Origin: Crocodylus rhombifer
Lineage: Eukaryota; Chordata; Crocodylia; Crocodylidae
Assembly: GCA_038503035.1 (NCBI GenBank)
Contig: JAVSML010024609.1
Span: 206,591 to 270,590 of the forward strand
Direction of reading: 5' to 3'
DNA length: 64,000 nt
The notes under the pieces were generated by a model, which was not told the origin of the DNA, searched no databases, and worked only from the letters and a program-made list of their open reading frames with translations. This document shows, in pieces, positions 1-11,111 of the stretch. Every line of letters begins with the position of its first letter. The stretch's first letter is position 1. The position numbers and the translations under genes were made by a program.

Positions 1-287
1 CTGCCAGGAGTGACCAGGAATAACGGTCACAAGCTGGCGGAGGGTAAGTTTAGATTAGATATTAGGAGGCGCTACTTCACAGTCAGGGCGGCTAGGGCCT
101 GGAACCAGCTTCCAGGGGAAGTGGTGCAGGCTCCTAGCCTGGGGATTTTTAAAAGGAAGTTAGATGAGCACCTTGCCGGGGTCATCTGACCCCGGTGCTC
201 TTTCCTGCCAAGGCAGGGGGTCGGACTAGATGATCTACCTAGGTCCCTTCCGACTCTAGCTACTATGAAACTAACTATGAAACTATA
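1..287 (+). mobile_element. CR1 LINE, 3' end (cut by window edge)
   Basis: This is the 3' terminal part of a CR1 non-LTR retrotransposon that continues to the left of the window. Positions 1-189 are an open frame of 62 codons ending in TGA, and encode the C-terminal tail of ORF2 with the family signature FTVRAARAWNQLP. A short 3' UTR follows, with the CR1 hallmark GGTCGGACTAGATGATC and a tail of ACTATGAAA units near 260-287. The DNA is very similar to the end of the copy at 39231-39515, so both probably belong to the same young subfamily. No frame damage is visible in the part present. Family assignment is confident; the full length of the copy cannot be judged. Confidence 0.93.
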
Positions 288-2440
288 CTGGGAGATGCAA
301 TTTAGCTAATAATGATGGTTTGACTAGGGACACTAGCCCTCCAAATTACTACTTTTCTTCACAGTAAGAAAATTAACCCAATGGGTGCATCCAGACGTGC
401 ATGGACTTTTGGTTCCCTGCAGACAAGTAGCAGTGGCACACCTTGCACACCTTGCACCGCCACTTCTTGTCCCCGTGGAACTCCCGTACCACGTGCACTT
501 CGGCACACAGCAAGTTGCCCTGGGTGCAGCACTGTGCTGTCCCCAGCAGCCTTACCTGAGGTCCTGGGGGCCTCCAGGAGCTGCAGCCCTAGTGATTAAG
601 AGGTAAAGGAATAGCCAAAAAGAGTTAGGAACCAACAAAGGGCAGTTCAGAAAACCTAAGCCAGGGTAGCCAAACTGGCTAACAAACCATATGTAACTCC
701 TTTAATAGAAGAGTAGTAGTAGAATATATTCTTTACGTCTCCATCTGTTCATTGATTGTGTCCTGGTTTAGACATTCTCTAGTTCTTACTCACTATTTAT
801 TCCAAGAAGCCATTTAACAAAAAATTATTATGTAAGCTGAGACATACAAGGAGATCATTAGCTCAGTAGCATTTTCATTTCAACAGTCTTGGGTTCTGAA
901 GCTCTTGGCTGTGTCAGGATTTTAGAAAGTAAGGAAGTGCATCCTACCCACCCTTCTCCTACACTCTTTTAGCTATTTATAGCTAGCTAAAAAAGGGAGT
1001 TTCTGAATTCCTGTCTTTGGAAATTAGGTCCCTGAGTCAAGGCGGCGCATTAGATGCCTTAGTCTACACGAGACCCAGAGTACCGAGTTCTCTTCTGAGA
1101 TGGGGTGGAGAGTGCACAACTGCATAGTGTTCCCCCGACTAAGATATTATTATCACCACTACTTTCCACATTTTTAGTAAAGGTGATTGTGCTGAACTCA
1201 AAGCTGTGGGCATGTCTCAGGCACCTTATATTTTGGGTCCCTCCAGCAACTGAGTTTAGGTGCTGCATTCAGATTGCAATGGAGCTCAGTGGGACTTAGC
1301 CAGATGGGGATGTTTGTCCTAAGTTTAACCACCAAGGGATCTTTGCCATTAAAAATACAGAATCTGGATACATCTTGTGATCATTACAGAAGAGGTACTC
1401 AGGATCATTTTTTGCAACTTAAGTCCTTACATTTGCCCTAAATCTTGTTTAGGTGCCTAGTTTATCAATCTGGATATCCTCTTTAGTCCCTGATAGTGAC
1501 ATTACCATGAAAAAGAAAATGGTAACTTGGAACTCATAACACAGATTCTCACTAGCTAGCCATTGACACCAATTTTTGAATTTACTTTTTCCCCTTGTTA
1601 AACACCAATTACTCAAGGGTTTTGGGAAAGCTTTATTGTACTAAGCAGTTCTCAAAATCTAGATGCTGATTTGGTGCCTTAATGGAAGCACTGAGATATG
1701 AAAATCTATTTAAAGTACTGGGATTTAGTCTGCGTTAGATAACCCATAGGGAGCAGCCCACAATTTCTGTGTCACTGCAGTGGCATCAGCTGAATTTTTT
1801 CCTTCAGTAGTAGTCTGCTCAATTGGTACAGACATGAAGCTGTTTTTTTATCATGGCAAAAAGAGAGTGTTCTGTGCTTGGTAAGTGCCCTTTATCTTTA
1901 GCTGAGCATCCCGTAGCAAATCAAACTGTCTTTCACAAGCAACTCTCCAGTTTTTCATTGCTAAGTAATGGGTCGTCCCTAAGTACAGCATTTTCTCTGC
2001 ATGTGTGGAATGTGTTCTGACAGTAGTATTAATGTCACTTCGGGCACTACAGTACTTTATTACTATTGGGGCTTTAAAATGATTTTGCTTACTCTTGCAT
2101 GTAGGTTTAAGATATCCCTTCTTCTACTAATATTGTTTGTTACTGATTCTATTAGAGGTTTTTTCCTTTATTATTACTTTTGTTTAATAAACAGCCATAT
2201 AGGGGGAACACAGCATATTGCCAATATAGAACAATAACATACACAATGGAAACTCAGTAAATTTATACTATTTTTGTGCAATGTCATTAACTATAACACT
2301 GATTTTTTCTCACCACCAATTGCAATCATGCTATTGCAATATTTTGACAGAAAACAATTGCCCCATATGCAAATAACAACATCGCCCTGGTCTCCATCCC
2401 CCACACAACAGAAATGCTGTCCAAGTGATTGTAAATAGAA
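288..2440. other. No gene seen; one GC-rich patch at 370-600
   Basis: No coding region could be supported here. Positions 370-600 are clearly GC-richer than their surroundings and open with GGGTGCATCCAGACGTGCA, which resembles the ends of the foldback repeats listed elsewhere, but no matching right end was found. The short open frames in this patch (about 70 codons) resemble nothing I know. The remainder is AT-rich single-copy-looking sequence. Confidence 0.5.
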
Positions 2441-2444
2441 AAAA

Positions 2445-3650
2445 AAATAGAAAAAATCATCAAGGAAGCCATCCTTAATGGACTGACTGATGGCAACACG
2501 CTGAGGGACAACCAGCATGGGTTTGTTGCTGGTAGGTCATGCTTGACCAGTCTCATTTCCTTTTACAGCTAGGTGACCTATCACCTGGACAAGGGGGAAG
2601 AGATTGATGTCATACATCTTGACTTTAAAAAAGCCTTCGATCTGCTATCCCATGATCACCTTTTGGCAAAACTGGCCAACTGCGGCCTCGGGTCCACCAC
2701 AATCCACTGGCTGGGGAATTGGCTCTGGGGTCGGACTCAGAGGGTGGTGGTTGACGGAAGTCAATTGTCATAGTGCCCTGTGACCAGTGGTGTCCCTCAA
2801 GGCTCTGTCCTTGGACCTATTTTGTTCAACCTCTTCATTAATGATGTGAATATTGGAGTCAGAAGTGGACTGGCCAAGTTCACTGATGACACCTAACTTC
2901 AGGGCAAAGCATCCACACCTAAGGACAGGCTCAGTAAATGGTTGGACAAGAACCTGATGGTGTTTAAAACCGAAAAATGCAAGGTTCTCCACCTTAGGAG
3001 GAAAAACCAGCAGCATGTCTATAGGCTTAGCAGTGCTACGCTGACTAGCACTACGGATGAGAACGACTTGATGGTCAGGATTGACCACAAGATGAACATG
3101 AGCCTTCAATGTGATGCTGCAGCCAGTAAAGTGAGTAGTGCATTCAGTTTTGGGCTCCACAATTCAAAAAGGATGTGGAGAAGCTTGAGAGAGTCCAGAG
3201 GAGAGCCACATGCATGATCAGAGGTCAGGAAAACAGACCTTATGATGACAGGCTGAGAGCAATGGGACTTTTCAGCCTGGAAAAGCAGAGGCTCAGGGGT
3301 GACCTGATGGCCACGTATAAGTTTATAAGGGGTGTTCACCAGGACCTGGGGGAAAGTTTGTTCACCAGAGCACCCCAAGGGATTACAAGGTCAAATGGTT
3401 ATAAACTCCTGCAAGACCATTTCAGGCTGGACATAAGGAAGAACTTCTTCACTGTCTGAGCCCCCAAGATCTGGAATGGCCTGCGGCCGGAGGTGGTTCA
3501 AGCACCTACTTTGAATGCCTTCAAGAGAAACCTGGATGTTTTTCTTGCTGGGATCCTATGACCCCAGCTGACTTCCTGCCCCTGGGGCAGGTGACTGGAC
3601 TCGATGATCTTCTGAGGTCCCTTCCTGCCCTAATGTCTATGAAATCTATA
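2445..3650 (+). mobile_element. CR1 LINE, divergent 5'-truncated copy
   Basis: A 5'-truncated CR1 element in plus orientation. It starts within the reverse transcriptase at a sequence reading EKIIKEAI in one frame and runs to a 3' tail with TCTATGAAATCTATAAA near 3638-3652. The 3' UTR carries GACTCGATGATCTTCTGAGG, matching the equivalent conserved block of the other copies. Its protein differs more from the copies at 29.3, 38 and 7 kb than these differ from each other, so I infer an older or separate CR1 subfamily. The open frame is broken several times, so it is inactive. The 5' junction is approximate because the sequence before 2445 is an A-rich stretch. Confidence 0.9.
2573..3459 (+). pseudogene. 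CR1 ORF2 reverse transcriptase fragment, broken
   Basis: This is the coding remnant of the CR1 at 2445-3650. The first open piece (2573-2773) holds the reverse transcriptase motif HLDFKKAFD, then a stop follows GSQLS. Further on, the conserved [10 protein letters not shown] block is intact around 2787-2820. The catalytic region reads FTDDT followed directly by a stop near 2880-2897, where active CR1 has F/YADD. Pieces at 2942-3217 and 3175-3459 carry the thumb and C-terminal part (KCKVLHL, GLFSLEKQRLRGDL, FRLDIRKNFFTV) in two frames. The enzyme would have copied CR1 RNA at a nicked target site. With several stops and at least one frame change it cannot make a full product. Confidence 0.88.
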
Positions 3651-3654
3651 AATA

Positions 3655-4065
3655 TGGGCTTTAGCACATTGCTATAAAAAGGGAGAGATATTTCAAAAAA
3701 TTGCTGTTAGAACAAAGGTGTAATGAGCTTAGATCAAAACCCTGGGACCAACCTAACCTAACTGGGTGATCAGGGCAACAATTTCCCTGACTTCGTAGGA
3801 AATAGCCTACACCCACTCTGACTCCTGGCTTTCCCTGACCTTGGCTTAGATTTTCCAACTTACTTTGACCCTGAATTGCCTGGAACTCTGACTTCTGGCT
3901 AACTGCAACCCCTGCTTGAGTCCCACTTCCCCATGGACCCCGTTTATGGACTTTGCCTTGCTGGAGAAGAGCATTTAGTTAATTGCCCATGCTCTGGTCC
4001 TTAACAAAAAGATATTATTTAATACTTGCTGTGGCTGAATATCCACTCCATTCAGATATTTGAGA
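3655..4065. other. No feature seen
   Basis: Short spacer between two CR1 remnants. It contains no open frame that resembles a known protein and no repeat that I recognise. Confidence 0.5.
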
Positions 4066-4069
4066 TCAC

Positions 4070-4860
4070 CTAGAGGGCTTTCATAGAATTACAAACAAGT
4101 TAGGCTAGAAGGTTATCTTATCTAACTCCCTGCTTGAAACAGAATCGGGGTGGATCCGGAGGGGGTGCAGTCACATGGCAACGTTCCCCCTCCCCGTTTT
4201 TTTGGACTCGAGTTCACCATGGGAGCCTCCAGGAACTTCTTAAAGTACCTAAAGCAGGTGAAAATCCTCACTCTCTTCCCCTTCTGAGCTCCCTTCCTCC
4301 CTCCCCCCTCCTTTCTCTGCCTGTCACTGCTCCTTTCCCTCCTGTTCTGGGGGCAAGGGATACTCCAGAGCCATCTGTTTTGTACAAGGACCCATTGGTA
4401 AACATCAGTGGCAAGTCCTGACCCAGTGCCCCTCACTCCTGACCCGCTGCCTCCAGGCCCCAGTCCTCCAGTGTGTGGGGAAGTGTGGGGTGTATGGGGT
4501 ATGAGGGGGGGCAAGCAAGTAGCCCCTTGCAGGCTGGAACTCTGCACCCTGCAAAGGAAAAGCCACGGTTTCCCACTTTTTTATCCTTTAAAGAAGAATC
4601 CATTTTTAAAGTTTGTTCACTATCCTCTCATATAATATTGTGACCCACTTCTGGGTCATGAACTAGGGGTTGAGAAATGCTGGCCTAGATCATCCCTGAC
4701 CAATGCTTAATCATTCTCTTCATGAAAACCTCCAATAATGGAGATTCCACATCTTCCCTATTATTCCACTACCTCACTGTTTTAACTGCCTCACAGTTCT
4801 AATCTAGAGGCTAAAGCCAGACAGGCATATTAATAATCCCTTGCCTTGAATAGTTACAGA
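4070..4860 (-). mobile_element. Old CR1 3' end, split by a MITE
   Basis: Two pieces match the reverse complement of a CR1 3' region. Piece one (about 4080-4140) reads CATAGAATTACAAACAAG and continues to CTAACTCCCTGCTTGAAACA. Piece two (about 4683-4860) resumes with CCTAGATCATCCCTGACCAA and contains the familiar block CCTCCAATAATGGAGATTCC. From recall of CR1/L3 3' consensus sequences these blocks are normally adjacent, so the 540 bases between them are an insertion. The copy is heavily diverged and has no coding part. Family call is by recalled motifs and is moderately sure. Confidence 0.6.
4141..4682. mobile_element. Probable hAT-type MITE inserted in old CR1
   Basis: This stretch interrupts the CR1 3' end at 4070-4860. 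Its right end, read on the minus strand, begins CAGCATTTCTCAACCCCTAG and continues to a paired GTTCATGACCC / GTGGGTCAC block. That resembles hAT-superfamily MITE ends of the 'CAGxGTTTCTCAACC ... GGGTCACGACCC' type. The left end (near 4141, AATCGGGGTGGATCC) does not show a clean matching inverted repeat, and I could not find an 8-bp target duplication, so the left end may be truncated. The interior is C/T-rich around 4290-4350 and has no transposase. Confidence 0.5.
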
Positions 4861-4864
4861 CACA

Positions 4865-6730
4865 ATTCATTGTCACCTATGAAATTAAAAATACCTCAGC
4901 ATACAAGTTTTGTACATACAAATCCTGCAGAGGAAACAGGAAATCTTCCCCCAGTGCAGATAGGAGAGTGATTCAAAAGGTTAGAATGGAAATATATGAA
5001 CACTTAATCTGGCTTCCAGGCTAGCACACGCCTAGTGACTTTATCTGGTAGTCTTTGTATCAAGCCCATGAATTCTGTTTCATTTAATATACCAGATATC
5101 AAATTGCATTGATGCTTTGATTTCAAGTGATGAAAAAGCCACGACATGACAAGGTAAATTGTTCCAAGCGATATTACCTTCACTGCTAGAAATTTGAGCC
5201 ATATTTCTTACATAAATTTGTCTTTAGTTTCCAATGATTGGATCTTTTATATTTCTTACTTAATATGCCCAATATTCATAAAATTCATAATAGCAAATGA
5301 GAAAACTTAAGTTGTAGATTGGAGAAGATGCAGTAAGATTAATGTATGAGGGAAGAATAATATGTTTCTAAACAAATATGAAGAAATAAACAGTTAATCA
5401 GGATGGAATTCGTTCAGGCTCTAGAAGTCCCATAAATAGTCAAGAGATACAATAGAGTATGCTATCTGAGTGAATACTTTCACTTATAAAACTTTAGGAG
5501 GGAGAAACTGCAAAGTCTATCATCAAATAATAGCTAGGACACCAACTCTAGTTTCATCAGAATGAGCAAAATGAGTAGAAACTCTCCAGTTGTGGCCCTA
5601 ATAATGGGCTCTTTCCAAAGAACATTTTTCCTTGGATCACTCTGTCATGAACACCACCATGAGCTAGGAAGTTAGTTGTCTGTCTTGCATATTCTTTTGT
5701 CTTTATTTCACTGATATGGTGTATGCAGTCTTAGCTGAAAGTCAATATAAGGCTGTATCCATTTATGTCATTTTTATCACCACGTAGATTATATTCTGCT
5801 GAATGTGCATATCTTTATGGCTTTGGATACAGTTTAGCAAAAGAACTGAGGGGTGCATACTTCAGGACAAGGGAGTGAGAAGAATTGCTAATTATCCCTT
5901 GCAAGGACAATTGCCACACCCAGTCACAGAGATAAGATAAGCTGTTGTCTGTTTGTAATGGGAAGACAACTGCACAATAGTGAAGGCACCTGAGAAAAAT
6001 GGCCCATTCGGCCAGAGAGATGTCAAGCATCTCCGGGAAAGAAGTTTCTGAAGGGTTCTAGAGATTCATGAGATATTGGCAGGACTCTCAGGGGGCTAGG
6101 TGGTAGTTGGAAGAAAGGGTAAGAAACTTTACTTGTCTTTTCATTCTGTCTTCAAACTTACGGTCAGTTTTACTTGTATAAGTATTTTCTCCTACATAAG
6201 AAATCCCTTTTTTTTTTGTTCTGTCTCTCCTTACTGATTTCTCACTGAAAGAGTGATTTCTGGGTGAATAATAATAAAGCTAACTCTATGTGGGAACTAA
6301 AATTTCTTTCACAACCTAATGGAAAGCCACCTGACAGAGATTCCTCTGATGCAGCTCAGGGCCAGCATGTAGGGATGGCAAGCAGTGGAACCGCAGAAAG
6401 ATTTGTGACACTCCACAATGACTTTTTTTTATTTGTACTTCAGTTTGGCCAATGACCCAGTCTTGCCATCCTTACTTCTTGAGTGGTCCCAATTTAGTTA
6501 AACTACTCAAGTAAACAGGAACCACACAAAATTTTACTTTTGTATACTACAGTCACAGTCACTTCTTAAAAATAAAAACATTAATGTAGATTCCTAAGTT
6601 CATTATAAGACTAGTCAACACCTAGTTTTTATAGTGATATTACTGTTATAGTGCAGACTATCACAACCACAGCAACAGTTCAACTCAATTATGAATGTCA
6701 TTGTCTACTTTTATATTAATACAAATGTGT
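4865..6730. other. No gene; one possible small inverted-repeat unit
   Basis: AT-rich sequence without a recognisable coding region. A small inverted pair, AGGGATGGCAAG at 6371-6382 and CTTGCCATCCT at 6462-6472, brackets about 100 bases and could be a tiny MITE, but no target duplication was identified. The only longer open frames are about 60-70 codons and match nothing. Confidence 0.45.
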
Positions 6731-6838
6731 CTTATAGAATCATAGAGTCATAGAATCAATGAGTCGGAAGGGACCTAGATGGATCATCGAGTCCAACCCC
6801 CTGCCATGTGCAGGAAGGAGCACTGGGGGTGGCAGGGG

Positions 6839-8492
6839 TCATAAGACCTCAGTCAGGTGCGTATCCAGTCTCCTCATGAAGATTTCCAGGGAAGGTGATA
6901 GCACCACCTCCCTGGGAAGCCTATTCCAGGCTCTGGCCACCCTTACAGTGAAGTAGTTCTTCCTAATATCTAACCTAAACCTATCCTCCCTCAGCTTGTG
7001 GCCATTGTTCCTGGTGACTCCAAGGGGGGCCCTGGTGAACAGACTTTCCTTGAGTCCCTGCTGGTGGCGCCTGATAAGGTTGTAGGCAACCACAAGATCC
7101 CCCTTCAGTCTCCTTTTGCAGAGACGGAAGAGATTCAGGTCCCTCAGCCTCTCCTCATAGGGCTGGCCACGGAGGCCCTCAACCATACGAGTGGCGTCCT
7201 CTGGACCCTCTCCAGGGTCTCCACGTCCTTCTTGAAATGCAGCGCCCAGAACTGGACGCAGTACTCCAGCTGCAGCCTGACCAGCACCACATAGAGGGGA
7301 AGCAAGACCTCTCTGGACCTGTTAGTGATGCCCCTGTTGATGTATGACAGGGTGAAGTTGGCTCTGCCTATTGCTTCATCGTGTTGGCAACTCATATTCA
7401 TCCTGGAGTCAATCCTGACTCCAAGATCCCTCTCTGCCTCTGTGCTGCTGAGAGGGTCAGCCCCTAACCTATAACCATAATGCCAGTTCCCTTTCCCCAG
7501 GTGCAGCACCCTGCACTTGTCTTTGTTGAACCGCATCCTGATCAGATCCACCCACTTCTCTAACCTATCCAGGTCTGCCTGGATGCGGTCCCTGCCTGCC
7601 GGTGTATTCACTTTACCCCACAGCTTGGTGTCATCAGTGAACTTGAACAGGGTGCTCTCCACACCCTCGTCCAGGTTGCTGATGATGTTGAACAGCACTG
7701 ACCCAATAACCAAGCCCTGGGGAACTCAGCTGCCCACACCCTCCCAGGTCAACATCGACCTGTCCACCACCACCCTCTGGGTGCACCCCCCAAGGCAGTT
7801 TGCCACCCATGTGACTGTGCATTTGTCAATGCCGCAGTCCCTCATCTTGCCCACCAGAATTGGGTGGGACACTGTGTTGAAGGTCTTCTGGAAGTCCAAG
7901 AAGATGACATCAACTTCCTCCTTCCCATCTAAGCTCTTTGTTACCTGGTCATAGAAAGAGACCAGGTTAGTCAAGCAAAATTGGCCTTGCACGAACCCAT
8001 GCTAGTTACCCCCAACATCACTTCCCCTGCAGGGCTCTCACAAATGTGGCCCTTGATAATTTTTTCAAAGACCTTCCCCAAGATAGAAGTGAGGCTGACT
8101 AGCCTGTAGTTGCCAGGCTCTTCCTTCCTCCCCTTCTTGAAAATAGGGACCACATTGGCCCTTTTCCAGTCCTCAGGGACTTGGCCCAAGCACTAGGAAT
8201 CCTCGAACAGCCATGCCAATGGCTCCAAGATGACACCAGCCAATTCCCTCAGCATCCGCAGATGAAGGTCATCTGGGCCCGCCGACTTGGGCACATCTAA
8301 GCCCTCCAGGTAAACCTCAACTAGGTCTGAACTAACAGTCGGGGGACTCACATCCTTCCCGGGCCTCTCTGCACTGTCACCAGAGAGCACCCCATTTTCA
8401 GCAGACAGGAACACAGAGGCAAAGAATTTGTTGAAGAGTTCTGCCTTCTCTCGCGCGTCCATCACCAGCTGCCCTGCCCTGCCCTGCTTCAT
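6839..8492 (-). pseudogene. CR1 ORF2 reverse transcriptase, broken
   Basis: Read on the minus strand from 8492 to 6839, these pieces give the pre-RT linker (SAGPDDLHLRMLRELA), then DWKRANVVPIFKKGRKEEPG (8189-7971), then the RT core with FLDFQKTFNTVSH (7992-7726), then FKFTDDTKLWG (7713-7144), and finally the C-terminal tail with YFTVRVARAWNRLPREVV (7186-6839). The catalytic box is FTDD rather than F/YADD. The pieces overlap in different frames, so there are at least three frame changes; one lies just after the position where [10 protein letters not shown] should be. The protein would have been the target-primed reverse transcriptase of CR1. It is dead here. Confidence 0.93.
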
Positions 8493-8522
8493 AGGGGTCC
8501 ATCGTTACCCTGAGACTTCTTC

Positions 8523-9333
8523 TTGCTACCTATATACTTGAAGAAGGACTTTTTGTTATCCTTGATCCCAGAAGCTAATCTAAGCTCCAGTGCTGCTTTA
8601 GCCTTCCTCCCCAAATCCCTACAAGCTGAGGTCAGGGAGGTGTACTCCTCCTTTGTTCCAGCCCCCTGTTTCTACCACCAGTATGCTTTTTTCTTTGCCC
8701 TCAGGCCAGCCTGGATATCCGCACTCAGCCATGAAGTTTTCTCGGACCCTTTTCCCACCTTCCTGCGCAGAGGAATTACATCCTGCTGTGCCCCAAAGAT
8801 AGCCTCCTTGAAGAAGGACCACCTTTCCTGGACCCCCATACTAGCTACCCCCTGGGCTCCGAGTGCCTCCCTGACTACTGCCCTGAGCACATCAAAGTTG
8901 GCTTTCCTAAAGTCAAGTATTTGTGCTGTGCTAGTTACCCTCCCCACCTTTCTCTGAATAGCAAACTGGATCATTTCATGGTCACTGTCCCCTAGCCTCC
9001 CTTGTACTAGCACCTCCCCACCAGGTCATCCCCAGAGGCTAACACCAGATCCAGTATGGCATTTCCCCTAGTGGGGACAAGTACCTCCTGCATGACGTGT
9101 AGGTCCTGTATGCACATCAGGAACCTTCGTGAGTGGCTAGACCCGGCTGATAGCTCCTCCCAGTTGATGTCAGGGTAGTTCATATCACCCATGACCACAA
9201 CATCCTTTGTACGCACGGCCTCCCCAAGCTGCCTGGAAAATTCCAGATCCAGCTCTTCCTCCTGAAATGGTGGCCTGTAATACTGGTATAACTTACTCCA
9301 AGTCCTAGAATAAGGGGATGGATGTACTAACAA
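8523..9333 (-). pseudogene. CR1 ORF2 endonuclease part, broken
   Basis: The upstream part of the same CR1 ORF2 on the minus strand. The piece 9333-9007 contains YYRPP, then VVMGDMNYPDINWEEL and AILDLVLAS, typical of the apurinic-like endonuclease of CR1 that nicks target DNA. A second piece in another frame (9013-8672) continues with GRLGDSDHEMIQF, which includes the conserved SDHE near the end of the domain, followed by the linker to the reverse transcriptase. A frame change occurs at about 9010. The N-terminal endonuclease motifs are absent because the copy is truncated. Confidence 0.9.
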
Positions 9334-9334
9334 T

Positions 9335-10855
9335 TTACTATGAGGTAAGAGAGGGTAGAGTTTTTAGCACACATCAAGTGATCAATAGCAATTCCCCTTA
9401 TAAAAGCCCTTATACTGTGGCAAATGGAAGCTAAAATCTTGCTAATGTAAGTTTCTTTCACTAAAGAATAAAGCCACTTCAGTTTAGCCTCTATTTATTG
9501 TGGTATGAGAACACGCACAAGGGCAATTTATTAAGGTTTAGCTGATGTGCAGTTAAAGCCCAGCCCCCTTTCACCTTGTATAAATTCTGTATGTTCATAC
9601 CTGAAGCTATGCTAGGAGTCGCACCTTTATTCCAGTAAAAATGGCTCTTCATTCAAGGTCTATAGCACCTTAACCATGCGAGTAGAGGTAACTGATACAA
9701 GGTTTGTGTGTAGCCAGGTTTTCATATGCCTGTTAGGTTTTCAAGAGCACAGAGCACCTGATAGAAGTCAAGAGACACTCTTGTTGAAGCTCATGGAGAC
9801 ACTGGGTCCTTAGCACTTCTGGAAATGAGGCAGGTATTTAGCTAAGTTCAGACTTCTGATGTTTTCAAATCATGGCCAATGTATTAAAAACTCCATTTGC
9901 AAGTTAAGTTACATTTATTTGGGTTTTATATTGTTGCCTATTACCACAACATCTGGGAACCTAACCCATAAAATATGATATTTCATATTGAACGATTATA
10001 GAATTTAAAAAAAATGTTTCCAATCATACAAACATTCAACATAAGTGTAGCGTGAGCAACAAAGCTCTGCTACTCTGACAGCATAGATATGAACAAAGTA
10101 CTGAGAAGCTGCAGTTGTCTTAACATTATTATTGTATTAAATCATATTTATGAAGATATGATAAAGTTATAAAATATAACGCAAACAAGGAAGCAGTTAA
10201 CAGCAGAGCAAAATGCCTCATTACATACTTAGCATGACAATTTTATTACTTCAATACACCAATATTACAATTGCAATAAGAAATGCAATAAATGTAAGTT
10301 ATTTTGAGACAAAAGAGCACAGCAGGCCAAAGTTCTAAGGGCTGTGTAATTTTTAATATTTATGGATCATGGTATCTTTATTGAAAAAACTTTCTAAAAT
10401 GTAGAGTCCTAAGTGAAGACACTAAACAGACAGACAATGCACCATTAAGCCTTTTGCAAGTTTTTTTTTCTATTATTACTACTATCGTCAAGCCCAGGTT
10501 TCAAAACTCATTATGAGATGAGCTTAATCATGAGATGAGGGAGAGATCAGTAGAGTTCAAGGAAGCAAAATATTGATTATAGACCTCAGGGGAATGCGAC
10601 TTCCTGACAGAATCCTTACTCTAGAGGCCTAGGCTAAGTAACTTCTATATTGATGTTAATGTTCACCATTATAAAATCAACATTTACCCACAGATAACCA
10701 AAAGCAGAAAATAACTACAGTATGTCATCAGTAAAGGTGAATACTGCAGTCTCTGCTACACTTAACAATGGTAGTTCTGTAACGACTTGTGGTAAGAGTG
10801 GACTTTCACAAACCCATCCAGGGGGCCCCCAAAACTGACCCACAGTTTGTCCCAG
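9335..10855. other. No feature seen
   Basis: AT-rich sequence with no open frame worth reporting and no repeat that I recognise. Short A- or T-runs occur, for example near 10460. Confidence 0.5.
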
Positions 10856-10861
10856 TTGACC

Positions 10862-11111
10862 CACTGTAGGCACATCTACACAATGCACAGTAGATTATTT
10901 GTACTGCAAATTAGCATGTCACAACAAAAACCATGCTAATGCGCAGTACAGTTAGTAGCAGTGGCACATTAAATATCATGAAAAGACCATGTGCCGTTCC
11001 TACTGTGCATTAGAGCTGGCTACTGTGCATTTATGGAGTACCTCATATTAGAGGTACTAAACTTAATGTGCAGTAGCAACAGCGCATTAATACACTTGTA
11101 AATGTACCCTG
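10862..11111. repeat. Foldback MITE-like repeat, about 250 bp
   Basis: The left end reads GGCACATCTACACAATGCAC and the right end, reverse-complemented, reads GGTACATTTACAAGTG, giving an imperfect terminal inverted repeat. The interior is full of partly self-complementary motifs such as GTGCAGTA and TACTGTGCATTA, also seen in the repeats at 13.2, 16.3, 47.4 and 50.1 kb. There is no coding sequence, so it would be a non-autonomous DNA-transposon-like unit. A target duplication is not clear. Confidence 0.6.

Larger units (their letters stand above)
6735..9333 (-). mobile_element. CR1 LINE, 2.6 kb 5'-truncated copy
   Basis: The longest CR1 in the window, on the minus strand. Its 3' end is at 6735 (plus-strand ATAGAATCATAGAGTCATAG, then GGAAGGGACCTAGATGG), and it runs back through the C-terminal tail, the reverse transcriptase and into the endonuclease domain. 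It stops near 9310-9333, where homology ends; the N-terminal half of the endonuclease and ORF1 are missing, which is the usual 5' truncation of non-LTR elements. The 3' tail differs from the ACTATGAAA type of the copies at 1, 30 and 39 kb, so it belongs to another subfamily. Frames are broken in many places. No target duplication was seen. Confidence 0.95.

Noticed and set aside
4122..4547. Minus-strand frame of 141 codons
   Set aside because: It lies inside the MITE-like insertion, is rich in G, S, P and T codons as expected from C/T-rich DNA, and has no known domain.
7517..7954. Plus-strand frame of 145 codons
   Set aside because: Antisense shadow of the minus-strand CR1 reverse transcriptase at 6735-9333.
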